A DNA stretch of 7,883 nucleotides from JALSRK01 sp964461995 (GTDB lineage: Bacteria; Acidobacteriota; Terriglobia; Bryobacterales; Bryobacteraceae), in contig CAYWXL010000122.1 in assembly GCA_964461995.1 (NCBI GenBank), forward strand, positions 1-7,883. The letters are read 5' to 3'. Shown here piece by piece: positions 1 through 6,303 of this stretch. The notes under the pieces were generated by a model. The model searched no databases. It had not been told where the DNA came from and saw nothing but the letters and a program-made list of their open reading frames with translations. The position numbers and the translations under genes were made by a program. The stretch's first letter is position 1, and each line of letters opens with the position of its first letter.

Positions 1-1905
1 CAAGCGGTCTTCCCGCAGTTTGACCTCAGGGACTTCCGCGATCTGGGAACCACCGGCGACCAGCCGTTCCCGTTTGACCAGTTCCAGATCTTCGCCACGC
101 TGACCAAGATCGTTGGCCGTCACAACTTGAAATTCGGGACGGACTTACGGTTGCTGCGTGAACAGGACGCCTACTTTGGAAGCTCCAGCGGCCGGTATGT
201 GTTCCGCGAGAACTTTACCCGCGGGCCGTTCGATAATTCTCCGCGGGCGCCGCTGGGCCAAGATCTGGCCTCGATGCTCATGGGCCTCCCAACGGGTGGC
301 CAGTTCGATGTAGCCTCCTTTCGCAGCAACCAGGCCGGTTACATGGCCTTCTTCCTTCAGGACGACTGGAAGGTGAAGTCCAACCTCACGCTCAACCTCG
401 GTCTGCGGTTCGAAAGAGAATACGCCACCACCGAACGATTCGACCGCCAAACCGTAGGCTTCGACCCTGATGCAGAACTGGAGATCACCGCGGCTGCCCG
501 GCAAGCGTATGCCGCTAACCCGATCCCGGAGCTTCCCGTGTCTCAGTTCAATCCCACCGGCGGCGTCATCTTTGCTGGTCCTGGCCGGCGCGGTGTGACG
601 GATCCAAGCGGCGCCTTGTTCAGTCCCCGCATCGGCATCGCTTATACCCCAAACATCTGGGGCCGCAAGACCGTGTTTCGCGCCGGCTTCGGCATCTTCT
701 ACTTCACCGAAGGCCTCATTCCGTCCAACCAACCTGGTTACTTCCAGCGGACCCAATTGGTATCGACGCTCGACGGATACCTTACTCCCAACGTCACTCT
801 CAGCAACCCGTTCCCGGAAGGCGTCCTGCCGCCGGACGGGAATGCGCGTGGGGTCAATACGTTTCTCGGACAGACGGTTGACGTCTATAACCCGCAGGTG
901 GAGAATCCCTACTCGGTGCGGTGGAACTTCAGCATCCAGCGAGAGCTGGCGCCCAATCTCGTGCTGGAAGTCGGCTACATGGGTAACCACGCAGTCAAAC
1001 TCACAGTAGACCGGAACGAGAACTGGGTCCCCCGGCAGTTCCTTAGCACGTTGCCTTACCGGGACCAAGCCACCATCGACCAGTTGACGGCGAATGTCCC
1101 GAATCCATTTAAAGGCTTGCTACCCGGCACACCGCTCACTGGAGATACCGTACAAGTCGCGCAACTTCTCCAGCCCTTCCCACAGTTCGCCGGGCAAGGC
1201 GGCGTGGAAATCGAACACGAGAACTTCGGCAGCTCTTATTTCAACATGCTGCAAGTGAAGTTGGAGAAGCGCTTCTCGAACGGTCTCCAGTTCGTGGCGA
1301 ACTACCAGTTCTCCAAGCTGATCGAGCAACGCAGCTTCTTGAATCTCTCCGACTCGCGCCCCGAGAAAAGGATCGCCAATGAAGACCGCCCCCACCGGCT
1401 CGTGATCAGCGGCCTGTACGAGCTTCCCTTCGGCCGCGGTAAGCGGTTCGGATCGAACCTCGGCTCGGTCGCGAACGCGATCATCGGCGGGTGGTCCGTC
1501 AATGGCATCTATACTTTGACCAGCGGAGACCCACAAGATTGGGGGAACGTGATCTACTACGGCGGCGATCTCAATTGGGATCCTCGCAACGTGGACCAAG
1601 TGTTCGACACGTCACGGTTCAACACGGATCCCCGGCAACAGCTCGAGTGGAACATTCGGACGTTCCCGTCCCGGTTCACCACCTACCGCGAAGACTGGAC
1701 CAACAACTTCGACCTTTCCGCTATAAAGCTGATACCGCTGACCGAGCGTGTGAAGCTCGAGTACCGCGCTGAGTTCTTCAACGCCTTCAACCGGCCGGCG
1801 TTCGACGGACCGAACGTGAACCCGGTCAGTTCCAACTTCGGCAGGATCACGCGTCAGCGGAACCTACCCCGGATCATCCAAATGGCATTGAAATTGAGGT
1901 GGTAA
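1..1905 (+). CDS. TonB-dependent receptor, Oar-like, C-terminal part (5' end outside window)
   Basis: Frame 1 is open from the first base to TAA at 1903-1905, giving 634 visible residues; the N-terminal carboxypeptidase-regulatory-like domain and plug expected in this family lie upstream. The protein resembles outer-membrane TonB-dependent/Oar-like beta-barrels, which import or bind large substrates using energy from TonB-ExbBD. Supporting signs are alternating aromatic/polar strands, FLQDDWKV (about 118-125) followed by LTLNLGLRFE (129-138), a mid-protein NPYSVRWNFSIQREL segment, ELPFGRGKRF, the FFNAFNRPAF box (592-601) and a final strand ending in aromatic Trp, as needed for BAM recognition. 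Any Leu/TTG or Met start inside the window would be an artefact. The substrate cannot be read from the sequence. Such receptors are greatly expanded in Acidobacteriota (established), and that is the main taxonomic hint. Family assignment is firm; function beyond the outer-membrane barrel is unknown. Confidence 0.93.
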   Translation, partial: QAVFPQFDLRDFRDLGTTGDQPFPFDQFQIFATLTKIVGRHNLKFGTDLRLLREQDAYFGSSSGRYVFRENFTRGPFDNSPRAPLGQDLASMLMGLPTGGQFDVASFRSNQAGYMAFFLQDDWKVKSNLTLNLGLRFEREYATTERFDRQTVGFDPDAELEITAAARQAYAANPIPELPVSQFNPTGGVIFAGPGRRGVTDPSGALFSPRIGIAYTPNIWGRKTVFRAGFGIFYFTEGLIPSNQPGYFQRTQLVSTLDGYLTPNVTLSNPFPEGVLPPDGNARGVNTFLGQTVDVYNPQVENPYSVRWNFSIQRELAPNLVLEVGYMGNHAVKLTVDRNENWVPRQFLSTLPYRDQATIDQLTANVPNPFKGLLPGTPLTGDTVQVAQLLQPFPQFAGQGGVEIEHENFGSSYFNMLQVKLEKRFSNGLQFVANYQFSKLIEQRSFLNLSDSRPEKRIANEDRPHRLVISGLYELPFGRGKRFGSNLGSVANAIIGGWSVNGIYTLTSGDPQDWGNVIYYGGDLNWDPRNVDQVFDTSRFNTDPRQQLEWNIRTFPSRFTTYREDWTNNFDLSAIKLIPLTERVKLEYRAEFFNAFNRPAFDGPNVNPVSSNFGRITRQRNLPRIIQMALKLRW

Positions 1906-1923
1906 TGTCATAAACCCCTGTCC

Positions 1924-2023
1924 NNNNNNNNNNNNNNNNNNNNNNNNNNNNNNNNNNNNNNNNNNNNNNNNNNNNNNNNNNNNNNNNNNNNNNNNNNNNN
2001 NNNNNNNNNNNNNNNNNNNNNNN
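1924..2023. other. Assembly gap, exactly 100 N
   Basis: A run of exactly 100 N joins the region after the receptor stop to the middle of a signal peptide. A round length of 100 is the usual placeholder for a scaffold join of unknown size, so the distance between the receptor and the FAD oxidoreductase is unknown. The gap hides the start codon, ribosome binding site and promoter of the downstream gene and possibly more genes. Only 18 bases (1906-1923) separate the receptor stop from the gap, and no terminator is visible in them. Confidence 0.98.
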
Positions 2024-2024
2024 G

Positions 2025-3686
2025 CTGCTCGCTCTGATCGCTTTAGGGCGCCCTGTTCACGCGATACAGCAGTACGACCTGGTCGTTTACGGCGGCACGG
2101 CCGGCGGCGTGATGACGGCCGTGGCCGGCGCACGCGAAGGGCTGCGTGTCGTCTTATTGGAGCCGCGAGACCACGTCGGCGGTATGGTGACCGGTGGCCT
2201 GAGCTGGTCCGACATCGGCAAAGAAGAAGTGATCGGCGGCCTGGCGCTCGAATTCGCCTGGCGGGTCGGCAACAAGTACAAAATGCGCCACTACATGCCG
2301 AGGGGACCGCGCGTGTGGGCCTTCGAGCCGAAAGTCGCCGAAGCCGTCATGCGCGAAATGCTCCACGAGGCCGGGGTGAAGGTCCTTTTCCGCCACCGGC
2401 TGAAAGAGAAGAGCGGCGTAATCAAAGAAGGCACCCGCGTGGTGCGGATCGTGATGGAAAACGGCGCCGCCTTCGCGGGCAAGATCTTCGCCGACTGTAC
2501 CTACGAGGGCGATCTGATGGCCCAGGCGGGTATTTCGTACACATGGGGGCGGGAAGGGATCGATGAATACGGCGAGTCTCTGGCAGGTGTCCGCGAGCGA
2601 ACGCCCTACCATCAGTTCGTCGTCAACGTCCGGCCTTACGACGAAAACGGCCGTCTGCTGCCGCTGATCTCCGACAAACCTAAGGGCGAGCCCGGCTCGG
2701 CGGACCGCAAGGTGCAGGCGTACAACTTCCGGGTGATCATCTCCGATGACCCCGACAACCAAGTTCCCTTCCCCAAACCGCCGGACTACGATCCCCGGCG
2801 CTACGAGCTGCTGGCGCGGGTGATCCAGGCGCGGACCAAGAAGTGGGGCCGCCCGCCGGTGATGACCGAGATGATGATCGTTACGCGGATCCCCAACCAC
2901 AAGGCCGACGTGAACAACTACGGCTCGGTCTCCACCGACTACATCGGGGCCAGTTGGGACTATCCGAACGCATCCTACGCCCAGCGCGAGCGGATCTGGC
3001 GGGACCATGTCAGCTACGTGCAAGGTTTCTTCTACTTCCTGGCGAACGACCCGCGCGTGCCTAAGCCGCTGCAGGACGAGATCAACCGGTGGGGACTGGC
3101 GAAGGACGAATTCACCGACACCAACCACTGGCCGCACCAGCTCTACATCCGCGAGGCGCGCCGCATGGTGGGCGAGTTCGTCGTGACGCAAAAGGACCTG
3201 CAGACGGACCGCAGGAAGCCGGATCCCATCGGCATGGGCTCGTACAATTCCGACTCGCACAACGTCCAGCGGATCATCAACGAGCAGGGCTTCGTCGAAA
3301 ACGAAGGCGACATGCAGGTACCCGTCGAGCCCTATCAGATCCCGTACCGGGTGATGCTGCCCAAGCGGACCGAGGCGACGAACGTGCTCGTACCAGTGGC
3401 GTTCTCGGCGAGCCACGTGGCTTACTCGTCACTGCGAATGGAGCCGCAGTACATGATCATCGGACATGCGGCCGGGGTGGCGGCCAAGATGGCGATCGAA
3501 GCCGGGGTGATCCCGCACGAGATCGACACCCGCGCCCTGACGAGGAGGCTGGTCGAGCAAGGAGCGGTGATGGAATACGTTCCGTCGCCTCAAGTCAAGT
3601 CGATCAGCCTGTTCCGAAAGCTGTTCTGCGGCGCTGACGGACGGCGGCGCGGATGGTCGAGCGGCCAACGGGAGAAATGCCCATGA
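2025..3686 (+). CDS. Secreted FAD-dependent oxidoreductase (FAD_oxidored-type), start lost in gap
   Basis: Frame 3 is open from the first base after the gap to TGA at 3684-3686 (553 visible residues). The first 13 residues (LLALIALGRPVHA) look like the end of a Sec signal peptide with a V-H-A cleavage site, so the true start is inside or before the gap. The GTG at 2109 is not the start, because it would cut through the dinucleotide-binding fold. YDLVVYGGTAGGV (17-29) is the GxGxxG-type Rossmann loop for FAD ADP, with an acidic strand end at LLEP (E46) and GGMVTGG (52-58). Near the C-terminus SASHVAYSSLRMEP (461-474) plus GHAAG (480-484) is the second FAD-contacting segment typical of this family. 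Such proteins are predicted flavoenzymes; the substrate is unknown. A 35-residue basic tail (519-553) follows the usual end of the fold. The stop overlaps ATG at 3683 (ATGA), suggesting translational coupling to a downstream ORF. Confidence 0.9.
   Translation: MLALIALGRPVHAIQQYDLVVYGGTAGGVMTAVAGAREGLRVVLLEPRDHVGGMVTGGLSWSDIGKEEVIGGLALEFAWRVGNKYKMRHYMPRGPRVWAFEPKVAEAVMREMLHEAGVKVLFRHRLKEKSGVIKEGTRVVRIVMENGAAFAGKIFADCTYEGDLMAQAGISYTWGREGIDEYGESLAGVRERTPYHQFVVNVRPYDENGRLLPLISDKPKGEPGSADRKVQAYNFRVIISDDPDNQVPFPKPPDYDPRRYELLARVIQARTKKWGRPPVMTEMMIVTRIPNHKADVNNYGSVSTDYIGASWDYPNASYAQRERIWRDHVSYVQGFFYFLANDPRVPKPLQDEINRWGLAKDEFTDTNHWPHQLYIREARRMVGEFVVTQKDLQTDRRKPDPIGMGSYNSDSHNVQRIINEQGFVENEGDMQVPVEPYQIPYRVMLPKRTEATNVLVPVAFSASHVAYSSLRMEPQYMIIGHAAGVAAKMAIEAGVIPHEIDTRALTRRLVEQGAVMEYVPSPQVKSISLFRKLFCGADGRRRGWSSGQREKCP
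3670..3675 (+). promoter_or_regulatory. Shine-Dalgarno GGGAGA for the small ORF at 3683
   Basis: GGGAGA lies 7 bases upstream of ATG 3683, which itself overlaps the TGA of the FAD oxidoreductase as ATGA. The pair of signals is what one expects at a genuine translationally coupled start. It is the main reason to believe that a gene began here, even though the reading frame soon closes. Confidence 0.5.
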
Positions 3687-3790
3687 GACGGCGTCTGTTC
3701 GACGGAGAGTTTGCGGACCGCCCTACTGGTTTCCGCGCTGTGGTGTGTCTGCCACCCCCTCCGAAAACCGCGGGACAAGACGCGGCCTGA
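3683..3790 (+). pseudogene. Short ORF with a good start, possible head of a frameshifted exported protein
   Basis: ATG at 3683 has a good ribosome binding site and an ATGA overlap with the preceding gene, but the frame closes after 35 codons at TGA 3788-3790; the product is not recognisable. A shift of one base near 3709-3711 would move into the frame open from 3711 to TGA 3939-3941. The joined product would start with a basic stretch (MRRRLFDGE) followed by LRTALLVSALWCVC, a hydrophobic core like a signal peptide. After that, the second frame has no recognisable domain and an arginine/cysteine-rich composition like non-coding sequence. I therefore read it as a decayed or misassembled gene start; a genuine 35-residue peptide is the alternative. 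The frameshift is inferred and no homologue was identified. Confidence 0.35.
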
Positions 3791-4052
3791 TCTCCTCTAT
3801 TCCGGCGTCAAACAGAGACGGTGCGCGGGTTTCCCGGCTCGGGCAGAGAGGGCTTACTCGCCCCGCGTAGCCTGCCTGTTTTCGAATCGACAGGCTCTCG
3901 GAGGAAATCTGTACATTATGCTGAACAAAGTTTGCGACTGAGCGCCGTTTCACCGTTGACAGGCTTCGAAGCGCCCCGGAGAATTGAGGTTTGAGTGACT
4001 GTGCGGCGGCATATCGGCATCCAGACGCGCCGTACAGAGAGGAGACGAAACC
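3791..4052. other. Intergenic region upstream of the RraA-like gene
   Basis: No convincing gene is seen here. The stretch contains a 6-bp inverted repeat GCCTGT/ACAGGC (3874-3879 and 3890-3895, 10-nt loop). An 8-bp direct repeat GACAGGCT occurs at 3889-3896 and 3958-3965. A 7-codon mini-ORF (ATG 3918 to TGA 3941) is preceded by GGAGG at 3900-3904, 13 bases before its ATG. There is a promoter-like element at 3956-3984 and the RraA-like gene's ribosome binding site at 4037-4044. A small CGGG-TTT-CCCG hairpin (3826-3836) has no T-run and is not a convincing terminator. Confidence 0.6.
3956..3984 (+). promoter_or_regulatory. Putative sigma-70-type promoter for the RraA-RidA-AKR-cytochrome gene run
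   Basis: A perfect -35 box TTGACA (3956-3961) is followed after exactly 17 bases by GAGAAT (3979-3984), which matches 4 of 6 bases of the -10 consensus TATAAT. The start codon of the RraA-like gene is 68 bases further on. A 10-bp perfect palindrome GCTTCGAAGC (3963-3972) fills most of the spacer and could be an operator site. The -10 is imperfect and no transcription data are available, so this remains a reading of consensus only. Confidence 0.4.
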
Positions 4053-4739
4053 ATGGCGGATCGGAACACGGGCGCGGCAGCCCAGGACGAAGTTGCACTC
4101 TTCGATCAGATCGAGCAGATGCTGTACACGGCTGTCGTGTCCGACGCCTTGGACGAGTTCGGTTACATGCATGGCGCAATGAGAGAAACCTTGCGCCCCG
4201 TGGGCTCACACTACTGTTTCGCTGGGCGCGCGCGCACCATCCAATGCATGGATGTCCACTATATTCCGCCGGACCCTTACGGCAAAGAGATCGAGGCCGT
4301 CGATAGCATTTTGCCCGGCGAGGTCGTCGTAGTCGCCACCGGAGGGTCGGTCCGCAACGCGCCGTGGGGTGAGCTGCTTTCGACGGCAGCGATGGCCCGG
4401 GGGGCCCGGGGCGCCGTCGTGGACGGTCTCGTGCGTGACGTGAAGAAGATCGAAGAGCTGGGCTTCCCCGTCTTTGCCGCGGGTATCAAGCCGGTGGATT
4501 CCAAGGGCCGTGGGATCGTAGTGGACTACAACATACCGGTCGAGTGCGGCGGGGTGGTCGTCTCTCCGGGGGACCTGGTCTTCGCTGACTATGACGGCGT
4601 CGTGGTAGTCCCAGCGCGGCTCGTCGACCGGGTCGTCCGGACGGCAATGGAGAAAGCAACCAAGGAAAACCGCAGCCGGGCCGAACTCAAGAACGGGGCC
4701 TACCTGCGCGACGTGTTCGACAAGTACGGCGTGCTTTGA
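4053..4739 (+). CDS. RraA-family protein (HMG/CHA aldolase-like)
   Basis: This 228-residue protein has the full length and motifs of the RraA/MenG-like fold. GELLSTAAMARGARG (106-120) leads into the VVDGLVRD box (122-129), whose Arg128-Asp129 pair corresponds to the residues that hold the pyruvate enolate and the divalent metal in 4-hydroxy-4-methyl-2-oxoglutarate aldolases. SPGDLVFADYDGVVVVP (171-187) is the second family signature. Members with the R-D pair cleave 4-hydroxy-4-methyl-2-oxoglutarate-type or related keto acids to pyruvate and/or decarboxylate oxaloacetate; RNase E regulators share the fold, so the substrate cannot be fixed from sequence. There is no signal peptide, so it is cytoplasmic. 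ATG 4053 is preceded by GAGAGGAG (4037-4044) with 8-nt spacing. It heads a tight gene run: the RidA gene starts 20 bases after its stop. A direct role in keto-acid catabolism is more likely than RNA-decay control. Confidence 0.88.
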   Translation: MADRNTGAAAQDEVALFDQIEQMLYTAVVSDALDEFGYMHGAMRETLRPVGSHYCFAGRARTIQCMDVHYIPPDPYGKEIEAVDSILPGEVVVVATGGSVRNAPWGELLSTAAMARGARGAVVDGLVRDVKKIEELGFPVFAAGIKPVDSKGRGIVVDYNIPVECGGVVVSPGDLVFADYDGVVVVPARLVDRVVRTAMEKATKENRSRAELKNGAYLRDVFDKYGVL

Positions 4740-4759
4740 CGGTTGGAGGACGGCTCTGA

Positions 4760-5164
4760 ATGGGCAAGCGCGAGATCAGACATCCGGAAAAGAAGGCCGA
4801 CACCGGGTCGTATTCATCCGGTGTCCTCATCGACGGCTGGCTGTACATCAGTGGACAGGGACCGCTGGATCTCGAAACTGGCAAAATTCGTTCCGGTACG
4901 ATCGAGGAGGAGACGCGCTTGACGCTCGAGCATATCGGCAAGATCCTGGAAGCCGCCGGCTGCACCTTCGACGACGTCGTCAAGTGCACGTGTCACTTAG
5001 CGGACATCAACGACTTCGAGCGCTTCGACCGCGTCTATGCCGAGTTCTTCCGCGGCGTCCGGCCAGCGCGCACGACGGTTGAGTCCGGGCTGGGCGGCAT
5101 CAAAGTCGAGATCGACGCGGTGGCGCGGGTTCCGTCGCCAGACGATGTATTATCAAGGTCGTAA
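4760..5164 (+). CDS. RidA/YjgF/UK114-family protein (enamine/imine deaminase-like)
   Basis: A 134-residue protein of standard Rid-family length with the expected order of motifs: SYSSGV (17-22), a GQGPLDLETG strand-turn (32-41), the helix with TLEHIGKILEAAG (55-67), and the C-terminal RPARTTVESG (101-110) and IKVEIDAVA (114-122). By eye against E. coli RidA, Tyr18, Arg104 and Glu118 align with the residues lining the active site; the Arg binds the substrate carboxylate. This suits a trimeric enzyme that hydrolyses reactive imine/enamine acids to keto acids and ammonia, or a specialised Rid member in a catabolic operon. ATG 4760 follows TTGGAGGA (4743-4750) by 9 bases. It has no signal peptide and so is cytoplasmic. 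Placed 20 bases after the RraA-like gene, it is likely co-transcribed. The exact subfamily is undetermined, so no gene symbol is given. Confidence 0.9.
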   Translation: MGKREIRHPEKKADTGSYSSGVLIDGWLYISGQGPLDLETGKIRSGTIEEETRLTLEHIGKILEAAGCTFDDVVKCTCHLADINDFERFDRVYAEFFRGVRPARTTVESGLGGIKVEIDAVARVPSPDDVLSRS

Positions 5165-5235
5165 CACCCGGGTTGTTGGGTTTAGGTGACGCAGTCCGGT
5201 CTTTGAGAAATCTGGAGCGGTCCACGGTCAGCGGC

Positions 5236-5241
5236 GGGAGG
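5236..5241 (+). promoter_or_regulatory. Shine-Dalgarno GGGAGG deciding the AKR start at 5251
   Basis: GGGAGG sits 9 bases upstream of ATG 5251. The frame is open further upstream to TTG 5173, but that start has no comparable ribosome binding site and would put 26 extra residues ahead of a twin-arginine signal, so 5251 is preferred. Confidence 0.7.
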
Positions 5242-5250
5242 ATTGACACG

Positions 5251-6303
5251 ATGATTAATCGAGAAACACGAGGCGACAACGGCCCTTCGCCGACGCGACG
5301 CGGCTTTCTAAGGCGCCTGGGGCAGGGCGCAGTGGCCAGCGGCATGGTCCGCACTCTCGTAGGTGAGACTGCGGTGGAAAGGCCTACCGCCGGCAAGGTC
5401 GCTTACAGGACACTGGGCAAGACCGGCTTGAAGGTCTCCGAGATCGGTTTTGGAGGGCATAGCTGGGCCTACAAGCGGGTGCCTGTCGGCAATGGAGAGT
5501 ATCGGAAGGTTACCATCGACGAGGCCGTCGAGATGATTCGCGCGGGACTGGAGATGGGAGTCAATTTCTTCGATTCCTGCACCGCGCTGGAGGAGTCCTC
5601 GGTTCCCGGCGAGGCGCTGCACAGGCTCAAGGCCCGGGACAAAGCGATCGTGAGCATACGCGTTTCGCACAAGATGAAGGGCGTCCCCAACGACAGGAAG
5701 GAAATCTACAAGTGGACCGAAGAGCGCCTCAGGCTCTGGCGGACCGATTACGTGGACCTGTGCCTGCTCTGCAACACGGAAAACGACACCCCGCAGTCCG
5801 GCTACTGGGACATGTCCTATTCGATGGAAGCGCTGGACAAGCTCAAGCAGCAAGGCAAGATCCGGTATACCGGCTTTGGATGTCACTTTACTCCCGAGCT
5901 GTTCCTGGAAGCGTTTGAGAAATACGGAGACTATTTCGATGTCGTGTCACTTCCCTACAACATCCGCCACCGGGCGGCGGAGAAGGTGATGCCGGCAGCG
6001 AAGAAAAAGGGACTAGGGGTGATCACTATCAAGCCGTTCGCCCGGGGATCTCTCTTGAAGAAACGCGATCTGAAGGGAGCCGACGCGGGCTTGCCGCGCG
6101 ACATGATCGCGTTCGTGCTCGAGAATCCGGCAGTGGACATTTGCACCTGCGGAGTCCACACGATTGACCAGGTCAGGGAGAACTTCAGCGCCTCGTGGAC
6201 GAAACTGACGCCGGCTGCCCGCAAACGGCTCCGGCTCGCCTCCAATACCCCCTGTGGCGGCCGCGGTCACCAGTGGCTCGAGCAGGGCTGGCTGTATGCT
6301 TAG
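5251..6303 (+). CDS. Tat-exported aldo/keto reductase-fold protein with altered catalytic tetrad
   Basis: 350 residues from ATG 5251. The N-terminus has a twin-arginine signal, TRRGFLRR (15-22), followed by a mild hydrophobic stretch, so it is probably exported folded, possibly with cofactor. From about residue 52 it matches the AKR barrel: YRTLGKTGLKVSEIGFGG (52-69), MGVNFFDS (102-109), WRTDYVDL (163-170), GKIRYTGFGCHF (202-213), VSLPYN (232-237), GVITIKPFARG (256-266) and a DQVREN (306-311) cofactor-side helix. By eye, the tetrad keeps Asp108 but has Leu113 for Tyr, Arg137 for Lys and Cys174 for His. Seven cysteines (110, 171, 174, 211, 298, 300, 335) include four strand-end clusters. The C-terminal CxxCxxC ferredoxin-like tail seen in some AKR relatives is absent. 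An 86-base gap separates it from the RidA gene; it overlaps the cytochrome gene by 8 bases. Fold is confident; reductase activity is doubtful. Confidence 0.88.
   Translation: MINRETRGDNGPSPTRRGFLRRLGQGAVASGMVRTLVGETAVERPTAGKVAYRTLGKTGLKVSEIGFGGHSWAYKRVPVGNGEYRKVTIDEAVEMIRAGLEMGVNFFDSCTALEESSVPGEALHRLKARDKAIVSIRVSHKMKGVPNDRKEIYKWTEERLRLWRTDYVDLCLLCNTENDTPQSGYWDMSYSMEALDKLKQQGKIRYTGFGCHFTPELFLEAFEKYGDYFDVVSLPYNIRHRAAEKVMPAAKKKGLGVITIKPFARGSLLKKRDLKGADAGLPRDMIAFVLENPAVDICTCGVHTIDQVRENFSASWTKLTPAARKRLRLASNTPCGGRGHQWLEQGWLYA

Noticed and set aside
145..1068. 307-codon open frame on the minus strand
   Set aside because: It is antisense to the TonB-dependent receptor, with low-complexity composition and no recognisable motif.
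2154..3416. 420-codon open frame on the minus strand
   Set aside because: It lies antisense to the FAD oxidoreductase, whose motifs are clear. The His/Val/Arg/Asp-rich product is typical of the complement of GC-rich codons and shows no domain.
3871..3900. tRNA T-arm-like TTCGAAT with flanking stem
   Set aside because: The five bases on each side of TTCGAAT (3876-3880 and 3888-3892) do not pair as a T-stem, and no acceptor or anticodon arm is present.
3918..3941. Seven-codon leader peptide with GGAGG upstream
   Set aside because: The 13-base spacing is long, the peptide has no regulatory codon run, and no attenuator hairpin pair follows. It is mentioned only as part of the intergenic region.
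3723..4209. Minus-strand open frames of 149 and 97 codons across the intergenic region
   Set aside because: They overlap the RraA-like gene start and the promoter-like region, have no clear ribosome binding site or recognised motif, and are arginine/serine-rich as expected from random GC-rich sequence.
5173..5250. TTG start for the AKR-fold protein, 26 codons upstream
   Set aside because: There is no ribosome binding site, and it would place a non-hydrophobic extension before the twin-arginine motif. ATG 5251 has GGGAGG at 9-base spacing.
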